A stretch of 64,000 nt of DNA from Mesorhizobium sp. 131-2-1. GTDB lineage: Bacteria > Pseudomonadota > Alphaproteobacteria > Rhizobiales > Rhizobiaceae. This document shows positions 23,829-32,874 of the stretch, one piece after another. Positions within the stretch are counted from its first letter, which is position 1; each line of letters begins with the position of its first letter. The stretch spans positions 372,001 through 436,000 of the forward strand of contig NZ_AP023247.1 in assembly GCF_016756535.1 (NCBI RefSeq). Direction: 5' to 3'. Position numbers and translations under genes: made by a program. Under the pieces are notes generated by a model that saw nothing but the letters and a program-made list of their open reading frames with translations, had not been told where the DNA came from and made no database searches.

Positions 23829-25283
23829 TCACGCGGTTACAGCCCTGATCGCCGGATAGAGTGCGCGATAGCGTTGATAGGCATCGGCAAACGCCCCACC
23901 CAATCCGGCATCCGGCTCGATCGTGGCGTCGGTGGCCGGCGCGGTGCAGACGGCAAGCGGATCGGCGCCCGTCGCGGCGATCAGGCCGAGCCGGGCCGCG
24001 CCGAAGGCGGCGCCGAAATCGCCGTCGGCCGGGATGTCGACCGGCACCTGCAAGGCGGTGGCGATCGCCTTCAGCCAGTAGCGCGAGCGCGAGCCACCGC
24101 CGATCGCCGTCACCCGGGTCAGCGTCGTGCCGGCCGTCTTCAGCGCTTCGAGACTGTCGCGGAAGGCGAAGGCGACGCCTTCGAGCACCGCTTGGGTCAG
24201 CACGGCGCGACTCGATTCATGCGCCAACCCGGTGAACGAGCCACGAATGGCGGAATCATTGTGCGGCGTGCGTTCGCCGGAGAGATAGGGCAGGAAGGTG
24301 ACGCCGCTCGGCGCCATGAGCGTGTCGCCGAGCTCGGCGGTCAGCTCTCCGGCGCTTTTCCCGGTGATTTCGCACAGCCAGTTGAGCGAATCTGTAGCCG
24401 ACAGGATGACGCCCATCTGGTGCCAGGTATCGGGGAGCGCATGGCAGAAAGTGTGCACGGCGCTTTGCGGATTGGGCAGGTAGGAGGCGTTGGCGGCAAA
24501 CAGCACGCCCGACGTGCCGAGCGAGACGAAAGCGTGGCCGGCGCCGACCGTGCCCATGCCGCAAGCCGAGGCCGCATTGTCGCCGGCGCCGCCGGCGACC
24601 GGGATGCCGGCCTGGATTCCCCATTTTGAGGCGAGCCCCCCGCGCAAGGCGCCGGCTTTCGCGGTGCCTTCGACCAGCGACGGCATGTGCTTTTCATCGA
24701 GCGATGTCGCCGCCAGCAATTCCGAGGACCAGCGCCTCTGGCCGACGTCGAGCCAGGACGTTCCGGCCGAATCCGACATTTCCGAAATGTGCTCGCCGGT
24801 CAGCCAGAGCCGCAGATAGTCCTTGGGCAAGAGCACCTTGGCCACATTGGCGAAGAGTGCCGGCTCGTTGTTCTTCACCCAGGCGAGCTTGGGCGCGGTG
24901 AAGCCGGGGAAAACGATGTTGCCGGTCAGCTTGCGGAAACGCGGATCTGCGTCGAGCGCGGCCGCCTCGACATGGCTGCGTGTGTCGTTCCACAGGATGC
25001 AGGGCCGCAGCACCTGATCGCCGGCATCAAGCAGGGTGGCGCCGTGCATCTGGCCGGAAAGGCCGATGCCCTTGACCGCCGCGAGCTCTTTGGGATGCGC
25101 AGCCTTGAGCTCGGAAATCGCCGCCACGCAAGCCTCGATCCAATGCGCGGGGGCCTGCTCGGACCAGCCCGGATGCGGCCGCGACACATCGAGCGAACCG
25201 TGGCCAGAACCGATGACTGTCTGCCCGGCATCGATCAACAGCGCCTTGACGCCCGACGTGCCCAGATCGAGGCCGAGATACAT
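23829..25283 (-). CDS. xylB: Xylulokinase
   Basis: Phosphorylates D-xylulose to xylulose 5-phosphate with ATP. 484 residues, FGGY family: YLGLDLGTSGVKALLID (D6), GIGLSGQMHGATLLD, CILWNDTRS, and GGAGDNAASA with catalytic base D235 (E. coli D233). The C-terminal ATP-binding part has AIGGGSRSRYWLKAIA. The start has GGGAGG 6 nt upstream. The 82-nt upstream gap contains a candidate promoter box and two palindromes, so the gene is probably controlled separately from xylA. Confidence 0.95.
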   Translation of the reverse strand: MYLGLDLGTSGVKALLIDAGQTVIGSGHGSLDVSRPHPGWSEQAPAHWIEACVAAISELKAAHPKELAAVKGIGLSGQMHGATLLDAGDQVLRPCILWNDTRSHVEAAALDADPRFRKLTGNIVFPGFTAPKLAWVKNNEPALFANVAKVLLPKDYLRLWLTGEHISEMSDSAGTSWLDVGQRRWSSELLAATSLDEKHMPSLVEGTAKAGALRGGLASKWGIQAGIPVAGGAGDNAASACGMGTVGAGHAFVSLGTSGVLFAANASYLPNPQSAVHTFCHALPDTWHQMGVILSATDSLNWLCEITGKSAGELTAELGDTLMAPSGVTFLPYLSGERTPHNDSAIRGSFTGLAHESSRAVLTQAVLEGVAFAFRDSLEALKTAGTTLTRVTAIGGGSRSRYWLKAIATALQVPVDIPADGDFGAAFGAARLGLIAATGADPLAVCTAPATDATIEPDAGLGGAFADAYQRYRALYPAIRAVTA

Positions 25284-25305
25284 GATATCCTCCCAATGCC
25301 ATTAA

Positions 25306-25326
25306 TTTTTTCGGATCTCGAAAAAA
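25306..25326. promoter_or_regulatory. Candidate operator in the xylB leader
   Basis: TTTTTTCG (25306-25313) and CGAAAAAA (25319-25326) form a perfect 8-bp inverted repeat with a 5-nt spacer, 23 nt upstream of the xylB start and just downstream of a TTGGCA -35-like box. A second inverted repeat, CTTGGC / GCCAAG, lies at 25332-25353 over that box. Either could be the site of a sugar-responsive repressor such as a ROK or LacI protein; no such gene is adjacent. Confidence 0.45.
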
Positions 25327-25365
25327 TCTGGCTTGGCCAGTTCTTATGCCAAGATCCGCCTCGGG

Positions 25366-26691
25366 TCAATTCTCTGACAAATCGGCGGCGCGCCGCGAGA
25401 ACAGCGCAGACAATGGGCTGTCCGGCCGCGCCAGGGCGCGTTCCGCCGTCAGCGCCCGCGCAAGCGCGCCATCGCCGGCGCGCAACGCCGCCTCGATCAG
25501 CGTCAGGTCGATGACATCGCGCTGCGCGTGGCTGCCGCCGAAGCGGTGGGCGATCGACCGGATGGGCCGGATCAAGCGAACTGTCTCGGCGTACTTGGCC
25601 TCGCCAAAGGCCTTAATGGCGAGCGTGAGTGGATGGCCAACATCACGTGTGAAGGCGACATTGTCGTCGTTGCCGCGCATCGCCTCGCGCTGCGCCTCCA
25701 GCAAGGTCCTGGCCGGCGCCTCCAACCCAGCGCCGACGAAGGCCATCATCGCATGGGCGTCGTTGAAGGCATAGTTGCCGGCGCCAGCCTTTGGCGCCCA
25801 ATTGGCAGCGAGGGCGGCCCAGCGATCGCCGACATCGACGCCGCCGAGATGCAGCCGCCACAGGATCGCCGAGGCGTCGACCATGTTGAGAGCCAGCATC
25901 GAGCGCGCCCCGTAGATCGGCCCGTCATAGAGCGCCAGGACTTCCTCGGTCTCGCCGAGATCGTAGTGGAACAGCGCCAGATGCCACCAATTGTGAACCT
26001 TGAGGAAACTGTCTTTCGCCCACGCGTCCGGGTTGGCGCGCATCCAGGCGATGCCGTCCTTTTGCCGGCTCTGCATTTCCATGACATGCGCGACCGCGTG
26101 CTGCGCCCAGCCATCGCGCGGCTCGATCTCGATCGCGCTCCGGCCGAAGCTCTCGGCACGCGCATAGTCGCCCATCTCCTCGAGACCGAAGGCCTGCATG
26201 CCGAGAATGGCGTGGTAGCCCGGCATGCCGCTTCGCCAGGATGGCAGCGCGCGACCGATGCGATCGCGCAGCATGCGTGCATTGCCGGTGAAGAAATCGA
26301 TCTGGTGGCCGGCCTGCAGGGCCACCGCATCGAGCGGAAAATCGATGGCGATATCTTCGAGCAGGCGCGAGGCGTCGTGCCAACGGCCCGCGGCGAGATG
26401 GCCGAGCGCCGCGACATGCGCCTGCTCGCGCGCCGTCGCCGCAAGCGGCAGCGCCGCTTCGTGACAGGCCCTGGCCACCGCCGTCGCCTCGGGCTCGGTG
26501 GCAAGGGCAAAGAGATAGCCCTTGAAGACATGGGCCATGACGAAGCCGGGATCCTCGGCGATGGCGCCGTCGATGGTTGCGACCGGATCGCCGATAAAAC
26601 ATTGCAGCTCGCGGACAGCCCTCGCATAGGGCGAAAACCCCGCCTCCGTCGCGCCGGAAAATGTCAGGCCGAATGCGTCCTTCAGCGCCAT
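25366..26691 (-). CDS. TPR protein, TTC38 family
   Basis: 441 residues of all-helical repeats. The start MALKDAFGLTFSGATEAGFSPYARAVRELQCFIGDP and later AFGLEEMGDYARAESFGRSAIEIEPRDGWAQHAVAHVMEMQ resemble the tetratricopeptide repeat protein 38 family, which is found in bacteria and animals and has no defined biochemical role. No signal peptide. ATG chosen at MALKD with AAGGG upstream. xylB begins 82 nt downstream on the same strand, but the palindromes between them argue for a separate promoter. Confidence 0.82.
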   Translation of the reverse strand: MALKDAFGLTFSGATEAGFSPYARAVRELQCFIGDPVATIDGAIAEDPGFVMAHVFKGYLFALATEPEATAVARACHEAALPLAATAREQAHVAALGHLAAGRWHDASRLLEDIAIDFPLDAVALQAGHQIDFFTGNARMLRDRIGRALPSWRSGMPGYHAILGMQAFGLEEMGDYARAESFGRSAIEIEPRDGWAQHAVAHVMEMQSRQKDGIAWMRANPDAWAKDSFLKVHNWWHLALFHYDLGETEEVLALYDGPIYGARSMLALNMVDASAILWRLHLGGVDVGDRWAALAANWAPKAGAGNYAFNDAHAMMAFVGAGLEAPARTLLEAQREAMRGNDDNVAFTRDVGHPLTLAIKAFGEAKYAETVRLIRPIRSIAHRFGGSHAQRDVIDLTLIEAALRAGDGALARALTAERALARPDSPLSALFSRRAADLSEN

Positions 26692-26767
26692 TGAGTGCCC
26701 TTCGATGCTACCGTCCTGATCGAACAACAGGCGAGTGCCGGGATTACACCGCTCGGCTGGACCCGCC

Positions 26768-27391
26768 TCAATTCCCCGAGCGCATCGCCATGGTGGCGAT
26801 GCCGGCGCCGACCAGCAGCGTGCCGCCGGTGCGATTGAAGATGCGGATCGCCTTCGGGTTGCGCACGACGTTGCGGGCGCGGGCCGCGATCAGCGCGTAG
26901 CCGAAGGCATTGGCGAAGGCGAGCGCCAGGAAGGTCATCTCGAAAACCAGCATCTGCGTCCAGAAATCGGCGTGCCGGTCGAGGAACTGCGGCAGGAAGG
27001 CGACGAAGAAGGTGATGCTCTTCGGGTTGAGCGCGGTGACCAGCCAGGCATGCGCCATCATCTTGGCGGCGGACACCGCGTCGGTGCGCGGCTCGGCCTT
27101 CAGCGCGCCGCCGGCCCGGAACAGTTTGATGCCGAGATAGATCAGATAGCAGGCGCCGATCGCCTTGAGCACGGTGAACACGGTGGCTGATGCCGCAAGC
27201 AGGGCGCCGATGCCCAGCATCGACAGCGTCATGGCGGTGAAGTCGCCGAGCGCCACGCCGACCGCCATTGGCAGCGCGGTGCGCCAGCCCTGGCCGAGCG
27301 CATAGGACACGACGAGAAGGATCGTCGGGCCGGGGATGACGAGAAGGATGGCGGAGGCGGCGGCAAAGGCAGCCCAGTTTTCGAAGGACAT
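26768..27391 (-). CDS. LysE/RhtB family amino-acid exporter
   Basis: 207 residues, inner membrane, with about six hydrophobic segments. The family hallmark near the N-terminus is present (AILLVIPGPTILLVVSYALGQGWRTALPMAVGVALGD), as are LIYLGIKLFR and LNPKSITFFVAFLPQF. LysE/RhtB proteins export basic amino acids, homoserine, threonine or related compounds; the substrate cannot be told from sequence. The start has AAGGAG upstream. A candidate promoter lies at 27420-27449. Confidence 0.9.
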   Translation of the reverse strand: MSFENWAAFAAASAILLVIPGPTILLVVSYALGQGWRTALPMAVGVALGDFTAMTLSMLGIGALLAASATVFTVLKAIGACYLIYLGIKLFRAGGALKAEPRTDAVSAAKMMAHAWLVTALNPKSITFFVAFLPQFLDRHADFWTQMLVFEMTFLALAFANAFGYALIAARARNVVRNPKAIRIFNRTGGTLLVGAGIATMAMRSGN

Positions 27392-27419
27392 TTCCTCACT
27401 CCTTGAGCGCAAAGAACAG

Positions 27420-27449
27420 GATAAATCCTTGGGTCAGCCGGAATGTAAA
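27420..27449 (-). promoter_or_regulatory. Candidate promoter of the LysE-type exporter
   Basis: On the minus strand TTTACA (27444-27449) is followed after 18 nt by TTTATC (27420-27425), about 29 nt before the ATG. The -35 match is good and the -10 only fair. Confidence 0.35.
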
Positions 27450-27603
27450 GAGGCATTTTCGTATTGCGCGGCGGGCCTTCTCGCCCTGGGGGGCAGCCTT
27501 AAGACCAAAGTCGGACCCTTCACGCTTTTTCAACCATGATTCGTGAAAATGCCCTCCATCGGCCGGACCGTGCTTCCCGCCGAACAGCGTAAGGTTTGGG
27601 TGC

Positions 27604-28371
27604 ATGCGTGAGTTGCCGCAAAGTCTGACGCCGCCGTCGAACGGCGACGCGATCGAAACCGAAAATCTCATCTCGCGCCGTTCGGTGCTGACAGGCGCCG
27701 GCGCCATGGCGCTCATCGGCATGGCCGGCTGCAGCACCCAGACGCTCGAACTGCCGCAGTTGCAGCTCGACGATGTCACCACCGGCTCGCTGCGGCCGAT
27801 CCGCCCGGCGATCAGCGTCGACAAGAACATCACCGGCCCCGACGTCATGTATGCGTCGCTGACCGATGGCGGCTTCGAGGTGCCGGCGGTGCCGTATCTG
27901 AAGGTCAAGCCGGAGTTCCGCCGCCAGATCGTCGTCGACAAGACCGGCGAGGCGCCCGGCACCATCGTGGTGCATCTGCAGGAGCGCATGCTCTATCTCG
28001 TGCAGCCCGGCGGCGACGCCATCCGCTACGGTGTCGGCATCGGCAAGGACGGCTTCCGCTGGTCGGGCCGCGCCAACATCCAGTACGGCAAGGAATGGCC
28101 GGTCTGGACCCCGCCGCCGGAAATGATCGCCCGCAAGCCGGAGCTGGTAAAGTGGCAGGGCGGCCAGCCCGGCGGGCTCACCAACCCGCTCGGCGCGCGG
28201 GCGCTCTACATCTTTCAGAACGGCAAGGACACCGGCTACCGCATCCACGGCTCGCCCGAATGGTGGAGCATCGGCCAGGCGATGTCGTCTGGCTGCGTGC
28301 GGCTGATCAACCAGGACATCATCGACCTCTACAGCCGCGTGTCGAAGAAGAACCCGGTCGTCGTGGTCTGA
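27604..28371 (+). CDS. L,D-transpeptidase (YkuD) lipoprotein
   Basis: 255 residues. An N-terminal RRSVLTGAGAMALIGMAGC segment gives a lipobox with C43, preceded by a twin-arginine, so it is probably lipid-anchored in the periplasm. The YkuD catalytic domain (about 115-250) contains PGTIVVHLQERMLYLVQPGG, and the active-site segment with H215 followed by MSSGCVR with nucleophile C231. Such enzymes form 3-3 peptidoglycan crosslinks or attach proteins to peptidoglycan; rhizobia have many copies. The start is the first ATG with AAGG 9 nt before it. It is monocistronic and followed by a GC-rich hairpin. Confidence 0.9.
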   Translation: MRELPQSLTPPSNGDAIETENLISRRSVLTGAGAMALIGMAGCSTQTLELPQLQLDDVTTGSLRPIRPAISVDKNITGPDVMYASLTDGGFEVPAVPYLKVKPEFRRQIVVDKTGEAPGTIVVHLQERMLYLVQPGGDAIRYGVGIGKDGFRWSGRANIQYGKEWPVWTPPPEMIARKPELVKWQGGQPGGLTNPLGARALYIFQNGKDTGYRIHGSPEWWSIGQAMSSGCVRLINQDIIDLYSRVSKKNPVVVV

Positions 28372-28375
28372 TCCC

Positions 28376-28399
28376 GCGGCCGCTGCCGGCGGCCGCTTT
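28376..28399 (+). terminator. Probable terminator after the L,D-transpeptidase gene
   Basis: GCGGCCGC (28376-28383) pairs with GCGGCCGC (28389-28396) around a 5-nt loop and is followed by TTT. Each arm is itself self-complementary. The short T-run lowers certainty. Confidence 0.5.
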
Positions 28400-28494
28400 G
28401 GCGACTTGTCCAAGTGCGGTCTTTTCTCCCGTTGCGTGATGCCGCAAGACAGGCGAAGGTGCCCTGAAAACCATCGCCCCGGGAGAGACCAAGC

Positions 28495-29661
28495 ATGGCC
28501 GGAACTTTCGTCATCGCGCAGGGTGGCGGCCCCACCGCCGTCATCAACCAGACCGTCGTCGGCGCCGCACTGGAGATCCGCAAGCGCCATCCCGGCGCCC
28601 GTGTGCTGGGCTCGATCCACGGCGTGCGCGGCATTCGCGACGGCAACTATGCCGACCTCTCCGCCATCCCCGAGGAGCAGCTCAGGCTGATCGCGGCGAC
28701 GCCGAGTGCGGCGCTGGGCTCGACCCGCGACAAGCCCGATGCCGCCTATTGCGAGGTGATCCTCAACGGGCTGAAGAAGATCGGCGCCGACGCCTTTATC
28801 TACATCGGCGGCAACGACACGTCGGGCACGCAGCAGATCCTGACCGACGCCGCCGGCGGCAGCATTGCTTTCGTGCACGCGCCGAAGACCATCGACAACG
28901 ACCTCGAGGAGAACGACCACACGCCGGGCTTCATCTCGGCGGCCGAGTTCGTCGCCGGCGCCTTCCTCTCGGTCGACCTCGATTTCCGCGCCCTGCCCGG
29001 CATCTATGTCGGCATTGTCATGGGCCGGCATGCCGGCTTCCTGACAGCGGCAGCCGCCGCCTGGCAGCTCGATCCGGACAGCGGCCCGCATCTGGTCTAC
29101 GTGCCGGAGCGCGCCTTCTCGGCGAAACGGTTCATCGACGATGTGCGCGCCACGCTCGACCGCCACAAGCGCTGCATCGTCGCCGTCTCCGAAGGAGTCA
29201 GCACCGCCGACGGCAAGGCGCTGGTCGAAAGCCTGGTGCCGCCGGAGAAGCTGGAGCGCGACGCCCATGGCAACGTCAAGCTGTCGGGCAGCGACCTGAC
29301 GGCCGCGCTGGAACGCGCGCTGGCCGAAGGCCTGCCGGGCAAGCGGGCGCGGGTCGACGCGCTGGGCTACATGCCGCGCGGCTATATCGGCGCGATCAAT
29401 GCCGTCGACGCCAAAGAGGCCTTCGACGCCGGCGCCTTTGCCGTCGAGGTCGCCGGGCAGGGCGGCGGCTCGGTGGCGCTGCAATATGACGGCACCAAAA
29501 CCGTGCTGAAGAAGGTGCCGCTGAAGAATGTCGCCGGCAAGACGCGCCACATGCCCGACGATTTCATGAAGCCGGACGTCAACCAGCTCTCGGAAGCCGG
29601 CATGGCCTATCTGAAGCGGCTGGTGCCGGAAAAATACAAGGTCGGAAAGCCCTTCGTCTGA
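28495..29661 (+). CDS. pfp: Pyrophosphate-dependent 6-phosphofructokinase
   Basis: 388 residues, cytosolic. Interconverts fructose 6-phosphate and fructose 1,6-bisphosphate using pyrophosphate. The active site has GGND (105-108) where ATP enzymes have GGDG, and PKTIDND (130-136, base D134) with the Lys typical of PPi enzymes in place of Gly. MGRHAGF and the FVHAP segment also fit. SD GGGAGA lies 10 nt before the ATG. The stop overlaps the next gene by 1 nt (TGATG). Rhizobia often lack the ATP-dependent enzyme, so this may be the only PFK step. Confidence 0.93.
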   Translation: MAGTFVIAQGGGPTAVINQTVVGAALEIRKRHPGARVLGSIHGVRGIRDGNYADLSAIPEEQLRLIAATPSAALGSTRDKPDAAYCEVILNGLKKIGADAFIYIGGNDTSGTQQILTDAAGGSIAFVHAPKTIDNDLEENDHTPGFISAAEFVAGAFLSVDLDFRALPGIYVGIVMGRHAGFLTAAAAAWQLDPDSGPHLVYVPERAFSAKRFIDDVRATLDRHKRCIVAVSEGVSTADGKALVESLVPPEKLERDAHGNVKLSGSDLTAALERALAEGLPGKRARVDALGYMPRGYIGAINAVDAKEAFDAGAFAVEVAGQGGGSVALQYDGTKTVLKKVPLKNVAGKTRHMPDDFMKPDVNQLSEAGMAYLKRLVPEKYKVGKPFV

Positions 29662-30407
29662 TGGGCGACCTTGTGGTCGGTGACTGGTTCGGCAAGGCTG
29701 TTGTCGATGCCAGAACGACGATGCTGACCGAGCCGTACGTGCATGATTTCGTGCGCGCCAACATCTGGCATTTCAAAGGCCGCGACGCCGACCTTCTGGT
29801 CGACACCGGCATGGGCATCTGCCCGCTGGCGCCGGAAATCGACACGCCTGCCGGCAAGCCGCTGATCGTCGTCGCCACGCATATCCATCTCGACCATGTC
29901 GGCTCGCTGCATGAATTCCCGCTGCGGGCCGGACCGAAGATGAGCGCGGCGCAATTCGAGAACATGGATGAGGCCGTCACCTACGCCTACATGTTCCACA
30001 ATCTCGACGGCGCCGTTTCCAGGCTGCCCGCGCCAGACTGGAAGGCGGCCGACTACCGCATTCCACCGGCGCCGCTGACGCGAACGCTGGCCGAGGGCGA
30101 CATCGTCGATCTCGGCGACCGGCAGTTCCGCGTCCTGCATCTGCCGGGACATTCGCCCGATTCGATCGCGCTGATCGACGAGGCCGATGGTCTGCTCTTC
30201 GCCGGCGATGCCGTCTATGACGGCATGCTGATCGACGACCTGCCGGATTCCGACCGCGCCGCCTATTGCCGCACCATGCAGCGCCTGCTCGATCTCCCGA
30301 TGCGCATTGGCCATGGCGGCCACGGACCGAGCTTCGACGGCGCACGGATGCGCGAGATCGCCTCGGCCTATCTGCGCCGGAGAGAGCGGTCCGTCAGCAG
30401 TCGCTGA
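29661..30407 (+). CDS. MBL-fold metallo-hydrolase
   Basis: 248 residues. The zinc signature THIHLDHVGS gives H74, H76, D78 and H79; further ligands are likely in HLPGHSPDS and FAGDAVYDG. There is no signal peptide. The beta-lactamase fold covers glyoxalase II-like hydrolases, lactonases and others, and the substrate is not evident. Its start overlaps the stop of pfp (TGATG), so the two are translated together, hinting at a role near glycolytic intermediates. Confidence 0.88.
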   Translation: MGDLVVGDWFGKAVVDARTTMLTEPYVHDFVRANIWHFKGRDADLLVDTGMGICPLAPEIDTPAGKPLIVVATHIHLDHVGSLHEFPLRAGPKMSAAQFENMDEAVTYAYMFHNLDGAVSRLPAPDWKAADYRIPPAPLTRTLAEGDIVDLGDRQFRVLHLPGHSPDSIALIDEADGLLFAGDAVYDGMLIDDLPDSDRAAYCRTMQRLLDLPMRIGHGGHGPSFDGARMREIASAYLRRRERSVSSR

Positions 30408-30598
30408 TATTAAATCTTCGTAAGGTCGCGGCAAAACCCTAATTCGGGCCGATCCACGCCCTAGATGCAGGCTGTCGGTCCGGCCGGCTGCCATGCACGG
30501 CGAGACAGGCAGTCCCGGCCGCCGACACGCTGAATGGCGGGTTTCCCAAGAGGAAATGGCAACGGCGCCGGATCAACTCTCGCCCGGACAGAACGACC

Positions 30599-32143
30599 AT
30601 GTCACCCTCAAGCATTCTTCGTAGACATCGCGTCGCGGCCCTGCTGGGCGCTGCGCTGATCATCTCTCCCTTCGTCGTGTCCTTCGCCCAAAGCGCAAGC
30701 AGCCCTGGCGTGAGCAACGTCGTGGCGACGACCCAGACCCCCGTTGCCGGAATAACAGCCCCGAACGGCTCGTTCGCGCCGATCGTGGCCGCCGACAAGC
30801 CGGCGGTGGTGACCGTCACCACCGTCATGAAGGCGCAGCCGGAAGCGATGGGCGAGGACCAGCCCTTCGACGGCGGCTCACCCTTCGACGACTATTTCCG
30901 CCAGTTCTTCGGCGACCAGGGCGTGCCGATGCCCAAGACGCCGCCGCAGCAGGCTCAACGCGCCGAGGCGCTGGGGTCCGGATTCATCGTCGGCGCCGAC
31001 GGCACCATCGTCACCAACAACCACGTCATCGACGGCGCGACCTCGATCAAGGTGACGCTCGACGACGGCACCGAGCTTCCCGCCAAGCTGGTCGGGCGCG
31101 ACGCCAAGAACGACCTCGCCGTGCTCAAGGTCAAGGCCCCCAAGCCGCTGCCGATGGTCAAATGGGGCGATTCCGACAAGCTGATGCCGGGTGACCAGAT
31201 CCTGGCCTTCGGCAACCCGTTCGGGATCGGCACCACGGTTACCGCCGGCATCGTCTCGGCGCGCGGCCGCGACCTCAACAGCGGTCCGTTCGACGATTTC
31301 ATCCAGATCGACGCGCCGATCAACCACGGCAATTCAGGCGGCCCGCTGGTCGATGTCGGCGGCAATGTCGTCGGCATCAACACCGCCATCTATTCGCCCA
31401 ATGGCGGCAGCGTCGGCGTCGGCTTCGCCATTCCGTCCGACCAGGCGCAAAAGGTGGTCGCCAAGCTGATGAAGGGCGGCGACATCGAGTACGGCTATCT
31501 CGGCGTGCAGATCCAGCCGGTGACGCAGGACGTGGCGAGCGCCATGGGCCTCGACCACCCCGGCGGCGCGCTTGTCGCCGCGGTCACCGAAGGGTCGCCC
31601 GCGGCCAAGGCCGGCATTGTGACCGGCGATGTCATCACCGGCTTTGCCGGCCAGGAGATCAAGGATCCCAAGGACCTGTCGCGCGCCGTCGCCGATGTCT
31701 CGCCCGGCGCCAGGGAAACGCTCGACGTCTGGCGCAACGGCAAGACCGTGCAGATATCCGCCGATGTCGGCCGCAACACGGAAGAGGTCAAGACCGCGTC
31801 CAACAACGAGGGCGGCAAGCCGTCGGCGGGGCAGGCCCTGCGCGTGCCGTCGCTAGGCCTTGGCCTCACCGACATCACGCCCGATGCCCGCGAGGAGCTG
31901 AACCTGGCCGACAATCAGCGCGGCGCCCTGGTCGAGCGCGTCAACCCGGACAAGGCGGCTTCGGCCTCTGGCATCGAGCCTGGCGATGTCATCGTCGCCG
32001 TCGACCGGACGCCGGTGAAGAGCGCCAGGCAGGCCAACCAGGCGATCGCCGAGGCCGGCAAGTCCGGCCGCAAGTCGGTGCTGCTGCTCGTCGACCGTGG
32101 TGACGCCCAGATCTTCGTCGCTGTGCCTTTCGCCGCCGGCTGA
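30599..32143 (+). CDS. degP: DegP/HtrA-type periplasmic serine protease (Do)
   Basis: 514 residues. A signal peptide (to about FVVSFA, residue 30) is followed by a trypsin-like domain with H142 (TNNHVIDG), D172 (KNDLAVL) and S246 (GNSGGPL), then two PDZ domains (about 270-365 and 410-505; YGYLGVQIQPV and PSLGLGLTDI). It degrades or refolds misfolded envelope proteins. No strong SD is visible before the ATG, and the 190-nt upstream gap holds no promoter I can name with confidence. A good terminator follows. Rhizobia carry several DegP paralogues, so the symbol is generic. Confidence 0.93.
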   Translation: MSPSSILRRHRVAALLGAALIISPFVVSFAQSASSPGVSNVVATTQTPVAGITAPNGSFAPIVAADKPAVVTVTTVMKAQPEAMGEDQPFDGGSPFDDYFRQFFGDQGVPMPKTPPQQAQRAEALGSGFIVGADGTIVTNNHVIDGATSIKVTLDDGTELPAKLVGRDAKNDLAVLKVKAPKPLPMVKWGDSDKLMPGDQILAFGNPFGIGTTVTAGIVSARGRDLNSGPFDDFIQIDAPINHGNSGGPLVDVGGNVVGINTAIYSPNGGSVGVGFAIPSDQAQKVVAKLMKGGDIEYGYLGVQIQPVTQDVASAMGLDHPGGALVAAVTEGSPAAKAGIVTGDVITGFAGQEIKDPKDLSRAVADVSPGARETLDVWRNGKTVQISADVGRNTEEVKTASNNEGGKPSAGQALRVPSLGLGLTDITPDAREELNLADNQRGALVERVNPDKAASASGIEPGDVIVAVDRTPVKSARQANQAIAEAGKSGRKSVLLLVDRGDAQIFVAVPFAAG

Positions 32144-32151
32144 GGCGTGCC

Positions 32152-32190
32152 GCCGGCGACAGGCGCGCTGCCCGTCGCCGGCAAGTTTTC
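32152..32190 (+). terminator. Terminator after degP
   Basis: GCCGGCGAC (32152-32160) pairs with GTCGCCGGC (32174-32182), followed by AAGTTTTC. It lies directly after the stop codon and before the next operon. Confidence 0.65.
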
Positions 32191-32262
32191 TGTTGCCCGC
32201 CGGGCCATCTTCGAGAACATTGCGCTGGGCCGCAAACGGCCCCTACGCAAAGGGACGTGCTG

Positions 32263-32874
32263 ATGGTCACCCGCGGTTTCTCTTCCGGCCGGCATCCGCC
32301 CACGGACAATGACGCACGCATTCCGCCCGGCCAGTATCTCGAGCAGGGCTTTCCCGTGCTGTCGGCCGGGCCGACGCCGCGCCTGCGCACCGAGGACTGG
32401 TCGTTCACCCTCAAGCACGGCCCTCGCCCGATCAAGAAATGGAACTGGACCGAGTTCAACGCGCTGCCGCTGACCAGGATGACGCGCGACATCCATTGCG
32501 TGACCGCCTGGACCAAGTTCGACACGGCCTGGCAGGGCGTGCTGGTCGATGACATCCTCGCCGATGCCGGCATCGCGCCACCGACAGCTTTTACGCTGGC
32601 GCTGTCCTTCGACGGCTACACCACCAATGTGCCGGCCAAGGACCTCCTCGACGGCAGGGCGATGGTGGCGCTGCTCTATGAGGGCAAGCCGATCACGCCC
32701 GACCATGGCGGACCGGCGCGGCTTTTGGTGCCGCATCTCTATTTCTGGAAGTCGGCGAAATGGCTGAACGGGCTGCAGTTCACCGAGCGCGACGAGCCGG
32801 GCTTCTGGGAGTTGCGCGGCTATCATATCTATGGCGATCCGTGGCGCGAGCAGCGCTATACGGGCGATCCATGA
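32263..32874 (+). CDS. Sulfite oxidase-like molybdopterin enzyme (short form)
   Basis: 203 residues, essentially just the Moco domain of the sulfite oxidase family. The segment MTRDIHCVTAWTKFD contains the cysteine expected to bind molybdenum, and LLVPHLYFWKSAKWLNGLQF is typical of the YedY-like group. There is no signal peptide or twin-arginine, so it is cytosolic, unlike MsrP. The ATG at 32263 has AAGGGA 7 nt upstream. Its stop overlaps the reductase start (ATGA), indicating a two-protein system in which the flavoprotein delivers electrons. Substrate unknown. Confidence 0.85.
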   Translation: MVTRGFSSGRHPPTDNDARIPPGQYLEQGFPVLSAGPTPRLRTEDWSFTLKHGPRPIKKWNWTEFNALPLTRMTRDIHCVTAWTKFDTAWQGVLVDDILADAGIAPPTAFTLALSFDGYTTNVPAKDLLDGRAMVALLYEGKPITPDHGGPARLLVPHLYFWKSAKWLNGLQFTERDEPGFWELRGYHIYGDPWREQRYTGDP

